Origin: Pacificibacter marinus
GTDB taxonomy: Bacteria > Pseudomonadota > Alphaproteobacteria > Rhodobacterales > Rhodobacteraceae
Length of the DNA: 64,000 nucleotides
Assembly: GCF_900109555.1 (NCBI RefSeq)
Contig: NZ_FNZV01000004.1
Span: 171,316 to 235,315, forward strand
Direction of reading: 5' to 3'
The notes beneath the pieces are model-generated. The model was not told the DNA's origin and searched no databases. It saw nothing but the letters and a program-made list of their open reading frames with translations. The translations under genes were made by a program, and so were the position numbers. Below are positions 56,280 through 64,000 of the stretch, piece after piece; the stretch's first letter is position 1; each line of letters opens with the position of its first letter.

Positions 56280-56286
56280 TCGTGGA

Positions 56287-56919
56287 TCAATGTGGCGCAT
56301 GCGGTGTTTTGGTATCGCTTATTTCTGTCCAAGATTGCTTGAGAATTTGCCATGCCGAGGACAAAAATAACCCCGCCATCAAAAGCGCGACAATCAAATC
56401 TGGCCACGCGGTACTGGTCACCCAAACGGCAATAGCGGCGAGCATCACAGCGATATTGCCGATGGCATCATTGCGCGAACACAGCCATACGGATCGCACA
56501 TTGGCGTCGCCATCTTTGTATTTCGCCAAAAGCATAACGCTGATCAGATTGGCGGCGAGGGCGAGAAATCCAATACCCCCCATCAACGGGGCGGTTGGTA
56601 CTTCGAGAAATAGAAACTGATAGGCGGTAGCGCCAAACACCCAAAGCCCCATGAACAAAAGGCTGACCCCTTTGACAAGTGCCGCGTAGGCACGGATGCG
56701 CAAGGTCGATCCGATAACCGCCAATGAGAGACCATAGGTGGCTGCATCGGCCATGAAATCCAACGCATCGGCTTGCAAGGCTTGCGATCCAGCGGCTTTA
56801 CCCGCGCTCATTTCCACGCCAAACATCACGGCATTGATTGCAACAACGGCCCAAAGGCGGCGTTTGTAGTCGGCTGAAAGCCCATCAAATTTAGCGGTGT
56901 GGTCGCAACATGCAGACAT
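56287..56919 (-). CDS. Short cation diffusion facilitator-like transporter
   Basis: Protein of 210 residues with six predicted transmembrane helices. Acidic metal-site residues appear in helix 2 (ADALDFMADAATYG) and helix 5 (CSRNDAIGNIAVML), as in CDF exporters of zinc, cadmium or cobalt. Typical CDF proteins are about 300 residues; this one has no cytoplasmic C-terminal domain. The N-terminus has CCDH, a possible metal-binding site. The divergent MerR regulator and the operator between the genes support metal-induced expression. Confidence 0.88.
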   Translation of the reverse strand: MSACCDHTAKFDGLSADYKRRLWAVVAINAVMFGVEMSAGKAAGSQALQADALDFMADAATYGLSLAVIGSTLRIRAYAALVKGVSLLFMGLWVFGATAYQFLFLEVPTAPLMGGIGFLALAANLISVMLLAKYKDGDANVRSVWLCSRNDAIGNIAVMLAAIAVWVTSTAWPDLIVALLMAGLFLSSAWQILKQSWTEISDTKTPHAPH

Positions 56920-56959
56920 GTGAGTCGTCCTTTTCTTTTGTCTGCATTCTAACTAATGT

Positions 56960-56980
56960 CTCTAGTGACTAGAGGTTCAA
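56960..56980 (-). promoter_or_regulatory. MerR-type metal-responsive operator/promoter
   Basis: The palindrome CTCTAG-TGA-CTAGAG (56960-56974) abuts a minus-strand TTGAAC (56975-56980), and a possible -10 TAGTTA follows after 19 bp. A dyad inside an over-long 19-bp spacer is the hallmark of promoters activated by MerR-family regulators. It faces the CDF gene. Confidence 0.75.
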
Positions 56981-56989
56981 GAGGTTTTT

Positions 56990-57409
56990 ATGCTTTCCAT
57001 TGGAATGTTATCCCAGCGCTCAGGCGTCAAAGTCCCGACCATTCGCTATTACGAAGAAATAGGCATCTTGAAAGAAGCGGAACGCAGCGCGGGCAATCAA
57101 CGGCGATATCGCGACAGTGATCTTGAACGACTGGCTTTTGTGAAACATGCGCGTCAGCTTGGGTTCTCGCTGGCAGGCATATCCAGTTTGATCGCGTTGC
57201 AAGAGCACCCTGACAGATCATGTGCTGCGGCTGGCGCATTGGCGCGGGCGCAGCGCCAAGAGGTGCAAGACAAGATTGCTCGGCTGCAACGGCTTGAAGT
57301 TGAGTTGACCCGCATTTCTCAGGGCTGTGACGGGCAGGGGGTTGCTGCGGAATGTTATGTGTTGGCCAGTTTAAGTGATCATGCAAACTGCGAGGCAGAT
57401 CACGAATAA
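56990..57409 (+). CDS. MerR-family heavy-metal regulator (ZntR/CadR-like)
   Basis: Protein of 139 residues. N-terminal MerR winged helix (IGMLSQRSGVKVPTIRYYEE), the second helical part ERLAFVKHARQLGFSLAGIS, a dimerisation helix, and cysteines at positions typical of Zn/Cd/Pb sensors: DRSC near residue 79 and CDGQGVAAEC near 112-121, with a further HANC near the C-terminus. It should activate the divergent CDF gene by binding the dyad at 56960-56974. The metal is not certain. Confidence 0.92.
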   Translation: MLSIGMLSQRSGVKVPTIRYYEEIGILKEAERSAGNQRRYRDSDLERLAFVKHARQLGFSLAGISSLIALQEHPDRSCAAAGALARAQRQEVQDKIARLQRLEVELTRISQGCDGQGVAAECYVLASLSDHANCEADHE

Positions 57410-57448
57410 CAACCAAGCCAGATGGTGTGGTTTGGTTGTCCTAAAGCA

Positions 57449-57484
57449 AAAGGCCCCGCAGTTGAATTGCGGGGCCTTCTTTTG
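57449..57484. terminator. Bidirectional Rho-independent terminator
   Basis: Stem GGCCCCGCA/TGCGGGGCC (9 bp) around GTTGAAT with A-rich and T-rich flanks (TTCTTTTGTTT on the plus strand), serving the convergent merR-type and ctaD genes. Confidence 0.88.
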
Positions 57485-57501
57485 TTTAGATCAGAGTGGG
57501 A

Positions 57502-59193
57502 TTAGTGCGCGTGGCCTTTGTCCCAATCTTCTTGTTTTGGCAGAATTTCGAATGTGTGTTCTGGTGGTGGGCACGGTAGCGTCCATTCGAGAGTGTCTGC
57601 GTATTCGTTCCAGTAGTTGTTCTCGGTGACGCGTTTGCCCCATTTGAGAGAGTAGATCACGATACCGATGAAGAACAAGAAGGATGCGAAGGACAAGAAA
57701 GCCCCATAGGAAGACACTTTGTTCCACATCGCGAAAGCTTCTGGGTAGTCGATGTAGCGACGCGGCATACCTTGGCGACCCAAGAAGTGTTGTGGGAAGA
57801 AGGTCAAGTTTGCGCCGATAAACATCATCCAAAAGTGCAGATGCGCAGCCCATTCTGGGTAGTGACGACCAGACATTTTACCGAAGTAAAAGTAGATGCC
57901 GGCAAAGATCGCAAAGATCGCGCCCAAGGACATCACGTAGTGGAAGTGTGCCACAACGTAGTATGTGTCATGGTAGGCACGGTCCACGCCAGCTTGGGAC
58001 AAGACGATGCCTGTCACGCCGCCAACTGTGAAGAGGAACAAGAACCCGAATGCCCAAACCATAGGCGCTTTGAATTCGATAGAACCGCCCCACATCGTCG
58101 CGATCCAAGAAAAGATTTTCACCCCAGTTGGAACAGCGATGACCATGGTTGCCATCATAAAGTAGGTTTGTTGGCTGAGTGACATACCGACCGTGTACAT
58201 GTGGTGTGCCCACACAACAAAGCCAAGCCCACCGATCGCGATCAACGCCCAAACCATTGGCAGGTAGCCAAAGATAGGTTTGCGCGAGAAGGTCGCGATG
58301 ATGTGAGAGATGATGCCAAAGCCGGGCAAAATGATGATGTACACTTCTGGGTGTCCGAAGAACCACAGGATGTGTTGGTACAAAATCGGATCGCCGCCGC
58401 CACCAGGTTGGAAGAACGAGGTGCCAAAGTTACGGTCTGTCAGCAACATAGTGATCGCGCCCGCCAAAACTGGCAAAGACAAAAGGATCAACCAAGACGT
58501 TACAAAGATCGACCATGCAAACAGTGGAACCTTGAACAATGTCATACCCGGTGTGCGCATGTTCATGAATGTCGTGATCATGTTGATCGCGCCAAGGATG
58601 GATGAGGCACCAGAAACGTGGACCGCAAAGATCGCAAGATCCATGGAGTAGCCTGCTTCAGAGGTGGACAATGGCGGGTAAAGAACCCAGCCAACGCCAG
58701 AACCAGCTTGGCCATTGCCGCCCGGCGCGAACAAGGACGCGACGCCCAAGGCCACACCACAGACATACATCCAGTATGAGAGGTTGTTCAAACGTGGGAA
58801 TGCCATATCCGGCGCGCCAATTTGCAGTGGCATAAAGTAGTTGCCGAAGCCGCCAAAGAGCGCTGGGATAACCACAAAGAACATCATCAAAACACCGTGG
58901 TAGGTGATCATGACGTTCCAGAGGTGCCCGTTTGGCGTACATTCTTCTGCGCCAAAGCCCCCGATCAAGCGCGCGGCTGCGTTGCCGGCCTCGTCGAGAC
59001 ACATGAATTGTACGCCTGGTTCCATGAGCTCAAGGCGCATGTAAACTGTCAGGGCGACTGAAATAAGCCCCACCACCGCAGCGGTGAAGAGGTAAAGGAT
59101 GCCGATATCCTTGTGGTTCGTTGACATGAACCAGCGCGTAAAGAAGTCGCGGTTGTCTTCATGTTCGTGGCCGTGAATGGCTGCGTCCGCCAT
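57502..59193 (-). CDS. ctaD: Cytochrome c oxidase subunit I (aa3 type)
   Basis: Catalytic subunit of 563 residues with 12 transmembrane helices. Haem a ligand in [20 protein letters not shown]; CuB site and the His-Tyr cross-link in [16 protein letters not shown]; the two further CuB histidines in [10 protein letters not shown]; haem ligands in [16 protein letters not shown]-pathway residues are visible in the segment [14 protein letters not shown] and following. Other subunits (ctaC, ctaE) are not adjacent, as in Rhodobacter where ctaD stands alone. A short cytoplasmic His/Glu-rich N-terminus precedes helix 1. Confidence 0.97.
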   Translation of the reverse strand: MADAAIHGHEHEDNRDFFTRWFMSTNHKDIGILYLFTAAVVGLISVALTVYMRLELMEPGVQFMCLDEAGNAAARLIGGFGAEECTPNGHLWNVMITYHGVLMMFFVVIPALFGGFGNYFMPLQIGAPDMAFPRLNNLSYWMYVCGVALGVASLFAPGGNGQAGSGVGWVLYPPLSTSEAGYSMDLAIFAVHVSGASSILGAINMITTFMNMRTPGMTLFKVPLFAWSIFVTSWLILLSLPVLAGAITMLLTDRNFGTSFFQPGGGGDPILYQHILWFFGHPEVYIIILPGFGIISHIIATFSRKPIFGYLPMVWALIAIGGLGFVVWAHHMYTVGMSLSQQTYFMMATMVIAVPTGVKIFSWIATMWGGSIEFKAPMVWAFGFLFLFTVGGVTGIVLSQAGVDRAYHDTYYVVAHFHYVMSLGAIFAIFAGIYFYFGKMSGRHYPEWAAHLHFWMMFIGANLTFFPQHFLGRQGMPRRYIDYPEAFAMWNKVSSYGAFLSFASFLFFIGIVIYSLKWGKRVTENNYWNEYADTLEWTLPCPPPEHTFEILPKQEDWDKGHAH

Positions 59194-59529
59194 GCGGTCC
59201 TCCCGATTTTATGCGTATTTGATGCGTTTCGCCGTTTGACAACCAGAGTGAGTCACCACACGGAATTGGTAATGGTCTTAAAGGCAATATTTCGCTGGGG
59301 CAATGTGTCAACGCGCCTCACAGCGTGAAAAAATGTCTCACCTAGGTTGAAATGATGCCGTTTGTACCGGATTGGTGGTTGTGTTGCCGATTTGAAGTGG
59401 GCTTTTGCCTGTGTGCTTGCAAGCATAATTAGATCGGGGATCCTATGACTGGGCCTTAAGCGCAAAACACCGCCCCAAAGGAACGGTATCTTGTGTTTTT
59501 TGGTTTGTCTTTTTGTTCAAACCGACCGT
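59194..59529. other. 336-bp leader of ctaD, no gene recognised
   Basis: Open frames here are short and without ribosome-binding sites or family similarity. It should hold the ctaD promoter and the 3' end of the cytochrome c transcript. I see no clear terminator or operator. Confidence 0.4.
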
Positions 59530-59976
59530 TTACTCAGCTGGTGCAGCGTCATCCGCTGGCATTTCTACGACTGCGGGACCGACCGAGGCCAAATACGCCG
59601 CAACATCTTCGCCGTCCTTCATTTTAAACGACATTTTCGACTTGGCGGATGTATCAAGCTGTGCGCTTAAAAAACCTTTTGGGTCTTTCACATAGTCAAC
59701 CAGCAACTCTTGCGTCCAGACAAGGCCAGCAGCACCTGCGGCGACGAGATCATCACCGTATTTTGTAAAGTCGGCTTGTGTGCCAGCCGTGCGGCCAACC
59801 ACGCCATATAAATTTGGACCTGTTTTGCCGCCCTTAAAGATCACCTCGTCGCCATTTGAGATTGTGTGACAGGCTTTACATCTTTTGAAATCTTTTTCAC
59901 CAGCGTCGGCGTCGCCTGCATAAGCAGAAGATGTCGCCAAAAGCGCGGCCGCAGTGAGAGCAAAAAACTTGGTCAT
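59530..59976 (-). CDS. Periplasmic class I cytochrome c (c2/c550-like)
   Basis: Protein of 148 residues with a Sec signal peptide (cleavage likely after AYA, residue 20), one haem site CKACH near residue 32, and the distal methionine probably in KMSFKMKDGED near 115. A short acidic Ala/Pro tail follows (PADDAAPAE). The fold and loop lengths resemble cytochrome c2 and c550, which carry electrons from the bc1 complex to cytochrome oxidase; the adjacent ctaD fits. ATG 59976 with GGAG upstream is chosen over 60003. Confidence 0.9.
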   Translation of the reverse strand: MTKFFALTAAALLATSSAYAGDADAGEKDFKRCKACHTISNGDEVIFKGGKTGPNLYGVVGRTAGTQADFTKYGDDLVAAGAAGLVWTQELLVDYVKDPKGFLSAQLDTSAKSKMSFKMKDGEDVAAYLASVGPAVVEMPADDAAPAE

Positions 59977-60087
59977 GGATATCTCCAACGTGAGTCGTTT
60001 CATCTGCAGATAACAATAGCGCTTGAATCTTAAGATACGAGTTCGCGATTGTCGCAGGGTGTTGGGAGAGGGGGCATCAAGCTTGGT

Positions 60088-60747
60088 TTAGATCGCGCCA
60101 AACACGTCCTCAAACCCGCGTCGCAGTGCTGTATCCACATCATCCATGCCGACGGGCAGCCCCAAATCCACCAAAGAGGTCACGCCGTGATCGGTGATGC
60201 CGCACGGCACGATACCGTCAAAATGGCTTAGATCAGGTTCGACATTGATCGACAGACCATGAAACGACACCCATTTGCGAATACGCAATCCAATGGCTGC
60301 GATTTTGTCTTCGGGTTTTTGCCCCGTCACAGTCAGCGGTTTGTCATCTCGTTCGACCCAAACGCCGACACGGCCTTCGCGAATTTCACCTTTGACATTG
60401 AACTCGGCCAAAGCGGCAATCACCCAATGTTCCATGTCTTGCACAAACTTGCGCACATCTTTGCCGCGTTTGTTCAAATCCAGCATCGCATAGGCCACGC
60501 GCTGTCCGGGGCCGTGGTAGGTGTATTGCCCACCGCGTCGGGTATTGTAGACAGGAAAGCGGTCAGGTTGCACAAGGTCTGCGATTTTTGCCGAAGTGCC
60601 AGCGGTGTAAAGGGGCGGGTGTTCGACCAGCCAAATCAGTTCGTCTGCCGTGCCGCGCGCAATATCATTTGCACGCGCTTCCATCACAGCAAGCGCTGTG
60701 TCGTAGTCGGTTAGACCGCTTGAGATTTTCCATTCAACCATCGACAT
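60088..60747 (-). CDS. lipB: Octanoyltransferase LipB
   Basis: Transfers octanoyl groups from acyl carrier protein to lipoyl domains, the first step of lipoate synthesis. Protein of 219 residues with [13 protein letters not shown] near residue 47, [20 protein letters not shown] near 70, and [23 protein letters not shown] with the catalytic cysteine near 178. ATG 60747 and ATG 60741 are both possible; AGGAGG lies upstream. Confidence 0.95.
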   Translation of the reverse strand: MSMVEWKISSGLTDYDTALAVMEARANDIARGTADELIWLVEHPPLYTAGTSAKIADLVQPDRFPVYNTRRGGQYTYHGPGQRVAYAMLDLNKRGKDVRKFVQDMEHWVIAALAEFNVKGEIREGRVGVWVERDDKPLTVTGQKPEDKIAAIGLRIRKWVSFHGLSINVEPDLSHFDGIVPCGITDHGVTSLVDLGLPVGMDDVDTALRRGFEDVFGAI

Positions 60748-60789
60748 TCAGGGAACAAACCCTGCCTCCTTAAGTATAGGCACATAAGT

Positions 60790-60811
60790 GCGTGACACGA
60801 GAATGTCACGC
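60790..60811. promoter_or_regulatory. Inverted repeat covering a start codon
   Basis: Arms GCGTGACA (60790-60797) and TGTCACGC (60804-60811) are exact 8-bp complements around CGAGAA. The ATG at 60803 straddles loop and stem. It lies between the divergent lipB and small membrane gene, so either an operator or a translation-blocking hairpin. Confidence 0.5.
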
Positions 60812-61042
60812 CTATCCGAGGTTTTGACTGGTGCTTTCGCACTTAAGCCTTATCTCAAAGCCTCATGGGCCATTCAAGCCAACATTGCCGCGGTTGTGAA
60901 ATTGCTCGTTTTTATCTGGCTTGTGTTGTGGTGTGTGGGCAGCAAAGGCTTGCACCAGAAATGGGGCTATGTGTGGATCAGTGTGATGGGCATTTATTTC
61001 ATTGTATCATTTGGCAATCTTGGGATTCATCCCAAAAATTAA
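60803..61042 (+). CDS. Small membrane protein, hypothetical
   Basis: Protein of 79 residues from ATG 60803 (84 from GTG 60788). Two transmembrane helices are predicted: IAAVVKLLVFIWLVLWCVG and WGYVWISVMGIYFIVSFGNL. Basic residues between and before them. No family recognised; the start codon is covered by the inverted repeat at 60790-60811 and the Shine-Dalgarno sequence is weak. Confidence 0.6.
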   Translation: MSRLSEVLTGAFALKPYLKASWAIQANIAAVVKLLVFIWLVLWCVGSKGLHQKWGYVWISVMGIYFIVSFGNLGIHPKN

Positions 61043-61164
61043 ATGCCTAAATGCCACAATAATAGTAGCTGGTTGTATGGGCTATTTTTTTTGTGCAAAT
61101 AGCACTTTTGCCCTTTCCATCCCCATGCGCCTTCGTTAGATAGCCTCCACCAAGTCAAGACAGT

Positions 61165-61251
61165 GCGGTCGTGGCGGAATTGGTAGACGCGCAGCGTTGA
61201 GGTCGCTGTGGGGTAACACCCGTGGAAGTTCGAGTCTTCTCGACCGCACCA
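61165..61251 (+). tRNA. tRNA-Leu (anticodon GAG)
   Basis: Acceptor stem GCGGTCG/CGACCGC, D-loop GGAATTGGTAGACGC, anticodon loop TTGAGGT giving GAG, long variable arm TGTGGGGTAACACCCGTG, T-loop GTTCGAGTC, and an encoded ACCA end. The long variable arm confirms leucine class II. Prophage-type genes begin just downstream, so its 3' end is the likely attachment site. Confidence 0.97.
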
Positions 61252-61257
61252 ATACAA

Positions 61258-61283
61258 CACCTGAAGTGTATATAAATCAGGTG
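61258..61283. repeat. Inverted repeat just after tRNA-Leu
   Basis: CACCTGA (61258-61264) and TCAGGTG (61277-61283) pair exactly around 12 AT-rich nt. There is no T run, so it is not a classic terminator. A processing or arm-type recombination site at the element boundary is possible. Confidence 0.4.
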
Positions 61284-61378
61284 CTTACAAAAACATTTAA
61301 ATCTCAACCCCTGAATTAACCCCCGAATATGATTGCACTTGTGGCATCACTCAGGGTGCTGTTTGTAGTGTTTTTTTG

Positions 61379-61622
61379 TCATAAGGCACCCATCCTCCAG
61401 TTCGGTGGCAATGAAATCCAGTTGGTCTTGAGTAAGTTTAACTTGTGCCCGCCAAAGTGAATGGTGGCATTACCTTCGCCCCCGAATGATATCCGTATCG
61501 GATCATATTCAAGGTCCATAATCCACATGTTGGCGCACATGTCTTCGCCGTAATCTTTGAGAAAAAGCACCCCTGGTTTGTATCCGTCGCACAGCGACTT
61601 CGTATACTCCCAATTCTCTCAT
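61379..61622 (-). pseudogene. Possibly frameshifted small element gene
   Basis: A frame starting at ATG 61622 (MRELG...) shares codons with a second frame shifted by +1 that reads WEYTKSLCDGYKPGVLFLKD and then DLEYDPIRISFGGEGNATIH to a stop at 61379. A single-base indel near 61613 would join them into one protein of about 80 residues. Alternatively only the 63-residue part from GTG 61570 is translated. No family recognised. Confidence 0.35.
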
Positions 61623-61632
61623 CACTTCTTTC

Positions 61633-61803
61633 CTATTCTTTCTCTGTTGATTGCCTGTCGATCTGGTCGCGGTGAATCCGCGTGGCGTTGCCAAACTTCG
61701 TTGGCTTGATCTCATTCTTTGCGATCATGCGGTATATCGTGGCGCGACTCACTTGCGCCATTTTCGCAACCTGATCGACTGTGAAAAACTCAACGCGGAT
61801 CAT
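61633..61803 (-). CDS. Excisionase/AlpA-like helix-turn-helix protein
   Basis: Protein of 56 residues consisting of one MerR-like HTH: FFTVDQVAKMAQVSRATIYR, then NEIKPTKFGNATRIHRDQID, the pattern of excisionase-family proteins that bind DNA and help excise an element. ATG 61803 has GGGAG about 8 nt upstream; ATG 61818 would add five residues. Confidence 0.8.
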   Translation of the reverse strand: MIRVEFFTVDQVAKMAQVSRATIYRMIAKNEIKPTKFGNATRIHRDQIDRQSTEKE

Positions 61804-61808
61804 TTCTC

Positions 61809-61985
61809 TCACTCCCATGGTGCTTTGGCGATTGTAATCGGTGCTTTTCCGGCTGCGCTGCTGTTGCCTGTCGCGAACACTTGCTGGACTGTTTTTACAT
61901 CGATGCCGGCGCGATTGCCTGATGGCGATGCTGGTTTTTGAGAGTGCAAGCCGGGGCGGGCAATGCGCTGTAATGTTTTACTCAT
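61809..61985 (-). CDS. Small phage-type hypothetical protein
   Basis: Protein of 58 residues (MSKTLQRIARPGLHSQKPAS...) from ATG 61985 with GGAGA 6 nt upstream. Its stop codon lies 5 bp before the excisionase-like start. Basic and without recognisable domain. Confidence 0.55.
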   Translation of the reverse strand: MSKTLQRIARPGLHSQKPASPSGNRAGIDVKTVQQVFATGNSSAAGKAPITIAKAPWE

Positions 61986-62070
61986 GACCGTTCTCCAAAA
62001 TTGTCTGCTTTCGAACTTCGTTTTGTGACGTCCATCGCTGGACCCTGTTTCCAAGGTCCAGAAAAAGAGA

Positions 62071-63060
62071 TCACGCTTCTGGCGTGCCTTTAAAAAGCGG
62101 CAGGTCGGTGTGCGCGACGGCGAGGTCGAGGGACTCATCGAATGACGCCTCGAAGGCTTTCTCGGGGTTGTAGATCGACAGGATGAACTTCACCTGACCG
62201 CCAGACTTGCGGTAGCGAAAGCGCACGGGCATGCGGTACAGCGGGCCATTTAGAAACACTGGGATGGCAATGATGATCAGGTTTGGCAGGTTCAGCGGCT
62301 GACCGTTGAGGCCTTTGTGCTCATTGATGAACTTCATTTCCGCTTCGCCGGTGTCGCGGTTGGTGGTTAGTTTGAGGTCGCTGGTTTCATTGACCAGAAA
62401 CTGTTTGGACATTTGCAGCAGCTGCGTGAGCTGGCCGTATCGCCCTTCAATCTTGCAGGCGGTTTCAATCAGGCGATTTTCCCAATCGTCGTTTTTATCA
62501 TCCTGTACGCCGGCAATGATCGCGGGCGTTGGGTCCATGATATTCTTGGCCTGCGTCTCAATAAACTCGCCCATGTCGTCTTTTTCGAGCGGCGTGTCAG
62601 ACACCGCCATCCATGCTTTCCAATCCTCAGACAGGGGAAAATCATAGACCCCACGATGATGACCGTGACGCGCGCTCGGATCGCCGAGTGAGTTTGTCGG
62701 GTCTGCTGGGCCTTCATCGTGATAATCGGCAATGCAGGTCAAAGACGGATTTTCCATAACGGGATTGGCGAACAAGACTGAGCTGTCGCCCTTGAAACGG
62801 TTGGCCCAGGCGATGAGACTTTCCAAGTCTTTAAGACGCGCTGTGCCTTTGCGCTGGGTTGGTTTTAGGTGCTGCGCTGCGGATAGGTATTTGTGCGTGA
62901 GATCCTCGACCTTACGCTTGTCTGGTACCGTGATCAGAAACGGCTTGGTCAGATCCATGCCGTCTGGCAGGGCGATGGCGTCATGTTTGCCAAGCTCCAG
63001 CATTGTATCACGCATGGTTTGGGCCGGATTGTCGTTTGAGAGAGGGGTGAGATTTAGCAT
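62071..63060 (-). CDS. DUF2303 (YfdQ-like) phage protein
   Basis: Protein of 329 residues. Segments ADYHDEGPADPT, HGHHRGVYDFPLSEDWKAWM and VRFRYRKSGGQVKFILSIYN match the DUF2303 family, encoded in prophage early regions, often near recombination genes. Function unknown. ATG 63060 follows GAAAGGCAAGCC. It defines this stretch as phage-derived. Confidence 0.87.
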   Translation of the reverse strand: MLNLTPLSNDNPAQTMRDTMLELGKHDAIALPDGMDLTKPFLITVPDKRKVEDLTHKYLSAAQHLKPTQRKGTARLKDLESLIAWANRFKGDSSVLFANPVMENPSLTCIADYHDEGPADPTNSLGDPSARHGHHRGVYDFPLSEDWKAWMAVSDTPLEKDDMGEFIETQAKNIMDPTPAIIAGVQDDKNDDWENRLIETACKIEGRYGQLTQLLQMSKQFLVNETSDLKLTTNRDTGEAEMKFINEHKGLNGQPLNLPNLIIIAIPVFLNGPLYRMPVRFRYRKSGGQVKFILSIYNPEKAFEASFDESLDLAVAHTDLPLFKGTPEA

Positions 63061-63098
63061 GGCTTGCCTTTCTGTGGGGGTAAAATGTCTAAACGCGT

Positions 63099-63524
63099 TC
63101 AGTCGATGTCGCGGATTTCGCCTGTTTCGGGATCGTGATCAGAGATGTCGCGCAGCGGAGTGTTCATCCGCGCCATCATCGGGCTGTAGAGTGTGAGCTC
63201 GCCCGCATCGTTGATGTAGGCGCCCGCAGAGCTCGGTGGTTTTTTGGGCGGCGCAAAAGTAACCGTCGCGCCCATGCCAACATCGCCAGCGTTGCCGACT
63301 GCGTATTTAAGCTGAAGGGTCATGGTGCCGGCGCAGCCTTTGGAGCCGTGCAGATCATTGTGCTCAAGCAAGTCTTGCATGAGCGTTTTGTGCCCCTCCA
63401 TCACTTCGGATAGGAACTCACCGCCATTGAACAGCGCTAAGATCTGCTCAAGCGTGCGCATCTTGTAGGGGTCGTGGCGCTCAGGGATTGGGGCGGCTTC
63501 GGGCGGTGTGCTGTGCTTGGTCAT
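63099..63524 (-). CDS. Phage-type hypothetical protein
   Basis: Protein of 141 residues. A helical part (MRTLEQILALFNGGEFLSEV, LMQDLLEHNDLHG) is followed by a beta-rich part (GTMTLQLKYAVGNAGDVGMG, VTFAPPKKPPSSAGAYIND). ATG 63524 with AAGGA upstream; the frame extends to 63752, but that part overlaps the next gene antisense-free and has no good start. No named family is certain. Confidence 0.6.
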   Translation of the reverse strand: MTKHSTPPEAAPIPERHDPYKMRTLEQILALFNGGEFLSEVMEGHKTLMQDLLEHNDLHGSKGCAGTMTLQLKYAVGNAGDVGMGATVTFAPPKKPPSSAGAYINDAGELTLYSPMMARMNTPLRDISDHDPETGEIRDID

Positions 63525-63540
63525 CACTGGGGTGATCCTT

Positions 63541-63804
63541 TCAGGAATTTGGGGCTGCGATACGTCCGGCCCAGGCGTCGAATGTTGTGCGCAAGGCTGC
63601 GAATTTCGTTTGGGCCGCCGCATCTGTGTTGAGCTCACGGCGGCTGGCGATATTGCACGCCTCGCGTAGATATTGAGCCGAGGCGCTGGCGCAGAATTGA
63701 GTGCCAGGCAAGCCGCTGCGGATGGCTGCGAACTTTTGAAATTGCGGATCATTGCACAAGATGCCAGCCTGTTGGGCGGGGTGCATTTGCGTGAGGCGGG
63801 TCAT
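63541..63804 (-). CDS. Small phage-type hypothetical protein
   Basis: Protein of 87 residues, helical, with two cysteines (GILCNDPQFQ, TQFCASASAQYLREACN contains more). The start ATG 63804 overlaps the stop of the upstream gene as ATGA, a mark of tight phage operons. The pattern DPQFQKFAA..SGL resembles small phage proteins of unknown role. Confidence 0.6.
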   Translation of the reverse strand: MTRLTQMHPAQQAGILCNDPQFQKFAAIRSGLPGTQFCASASAQYLREACNIASRRELNTDAAAQTKFAALRTTFDAWAGRIAAPNS

Positions 63805-64000
63805 CCAAATTCATCGCTGTTCGCGATGTCTAGCAACACATCAACAAAGCTCTCTTGTTCTTGTGGGCATTGGCTGGCGATGTCTTTGCCGCGCAGTTCG
63901 GTGCGGAGTTCAATGCGCTCGCGCCATTTGCACGGTACCGCTAAGGATTGACGATAGGTCTCGCGCGCATAGGCTGGCGTGCTGCTGGGATTGTGCTGCT
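63801..64000 (-). CDS. Partial phage-type gene, 5' end outside the window
   Basis: An open frame enters from the right edge and ends at TGA 63801-63803. The last 66 residues read ...PAYARETYRQSLAVPCKWRE, then RIELRTELRGKDIASQCPQE and a final LLDIANSDEFG. It overlaps the next gene by ATGA. No family recognised from this fragment. Confidence 0.55.
   Translation of the reverse strand, partial: QHNPSSTPAYARETYRQSLAVPCKWRERIELRTELRGKDIASQCPQEQESFVDVLLDIANSDEFG

Larger units (their letters stand above)
61252..64000. mobile_element. Prophage or phage-derived element next to tRNA-Leu, left part
   Basis: From the tRNA to the right edge all genes lie on the minus strand, are short and closely packed or overlapping, and include an excisionase-like HTH protein and a DUF2303 protein typical of phage early regions. 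tRNA-Leu genes are common integration targets. No integrase is visible between the excisionase-like gene and the tRNA, where one would be expected, so it is either at the far end or lost. The right end is outside the window. Confidence 0.75.

Overview
The window is chromosomal DNA of a marine-type Rhodobacteraceae (Roseobacter-group alphaproteobacterium). The signs are the alphaproteobacterial order of the division/cell-wall (dcw) cluster with two DUF2484 genes between murC and murB, the bolA / J-domain / cobS / cobT neighbourhood, an aa3-type ctaD, and a DUF1127 gene followed by CCUCCUCCC-loop (cuckoo/CcsR-type) small RNAs, which have so far been studied in Rhodobacter. Base composition is moderate, roughly mid-50s % GC by eye. 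I do not name a genus.

Layout. 1-4737: a partial DHA2-type MFS exporter diverging from a MarR regulator across a perfect 25-bp palindrome, then uvrD with an unusual internal insertion. 4966-5725 (minus strand): a DUF1127 gene (ccaF1-like) followed by six tandem two-hairpin cuckoo-type RNA units that end in a Rho-independent terminator. 6010-7107: mrp. 7817-29442: the dcw cluster mraZ-rsmH-ftsL-ftsI-murE-murF-mraY-[terminator and two foreign-looking genes]-murD-ftsW-murG-murC-DUF2484 x2-murB-ddl-ftsQ-ftsA-ftsZ. 29726-33320: lpxC-bamD-recN. Together these genes make lipid II, assemble the divisome and build the outer membrane. 33391-48710: metabolic genes (FAD lactate/glycolate oxidase, CLC chloride transporter, DUF427, aminopeptidase P, cobT/cobS, fasciclin protein, DUF808, J-domain protein, bolA, DUF4177, gatB, Ubi-type monooxygenase). 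48780-53000: a 26-bp tandem repeat, a HAD phosphatase, a GntR regulator and a GspE-N/glycosyltransferase fusion preceded by a C10 tract. 53197-60747: carA, yqeY, DUF2244, a short CDF transporter with a divergent MerR regulator, ctaD, cytochrome c and lipB. 61165-61251: tRNA-Leu(GAG), followed to the right edge by prophage-type genes on the minus strand.

The most interesting items are the expanded cuckoo-RNA array with repeated mini-hairpins between its units, the roughly 80-residue insertion in UvrD, the membrane peptide and TPR pair inserted in the dcw operon behind a terminator, the homopolymeric C tract that could switch the start of the glycosyltransferase, and a nested inverted repeat upstream of ftsZ. 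Functions are assigned by recognising family motifs by eye. No database search was run.
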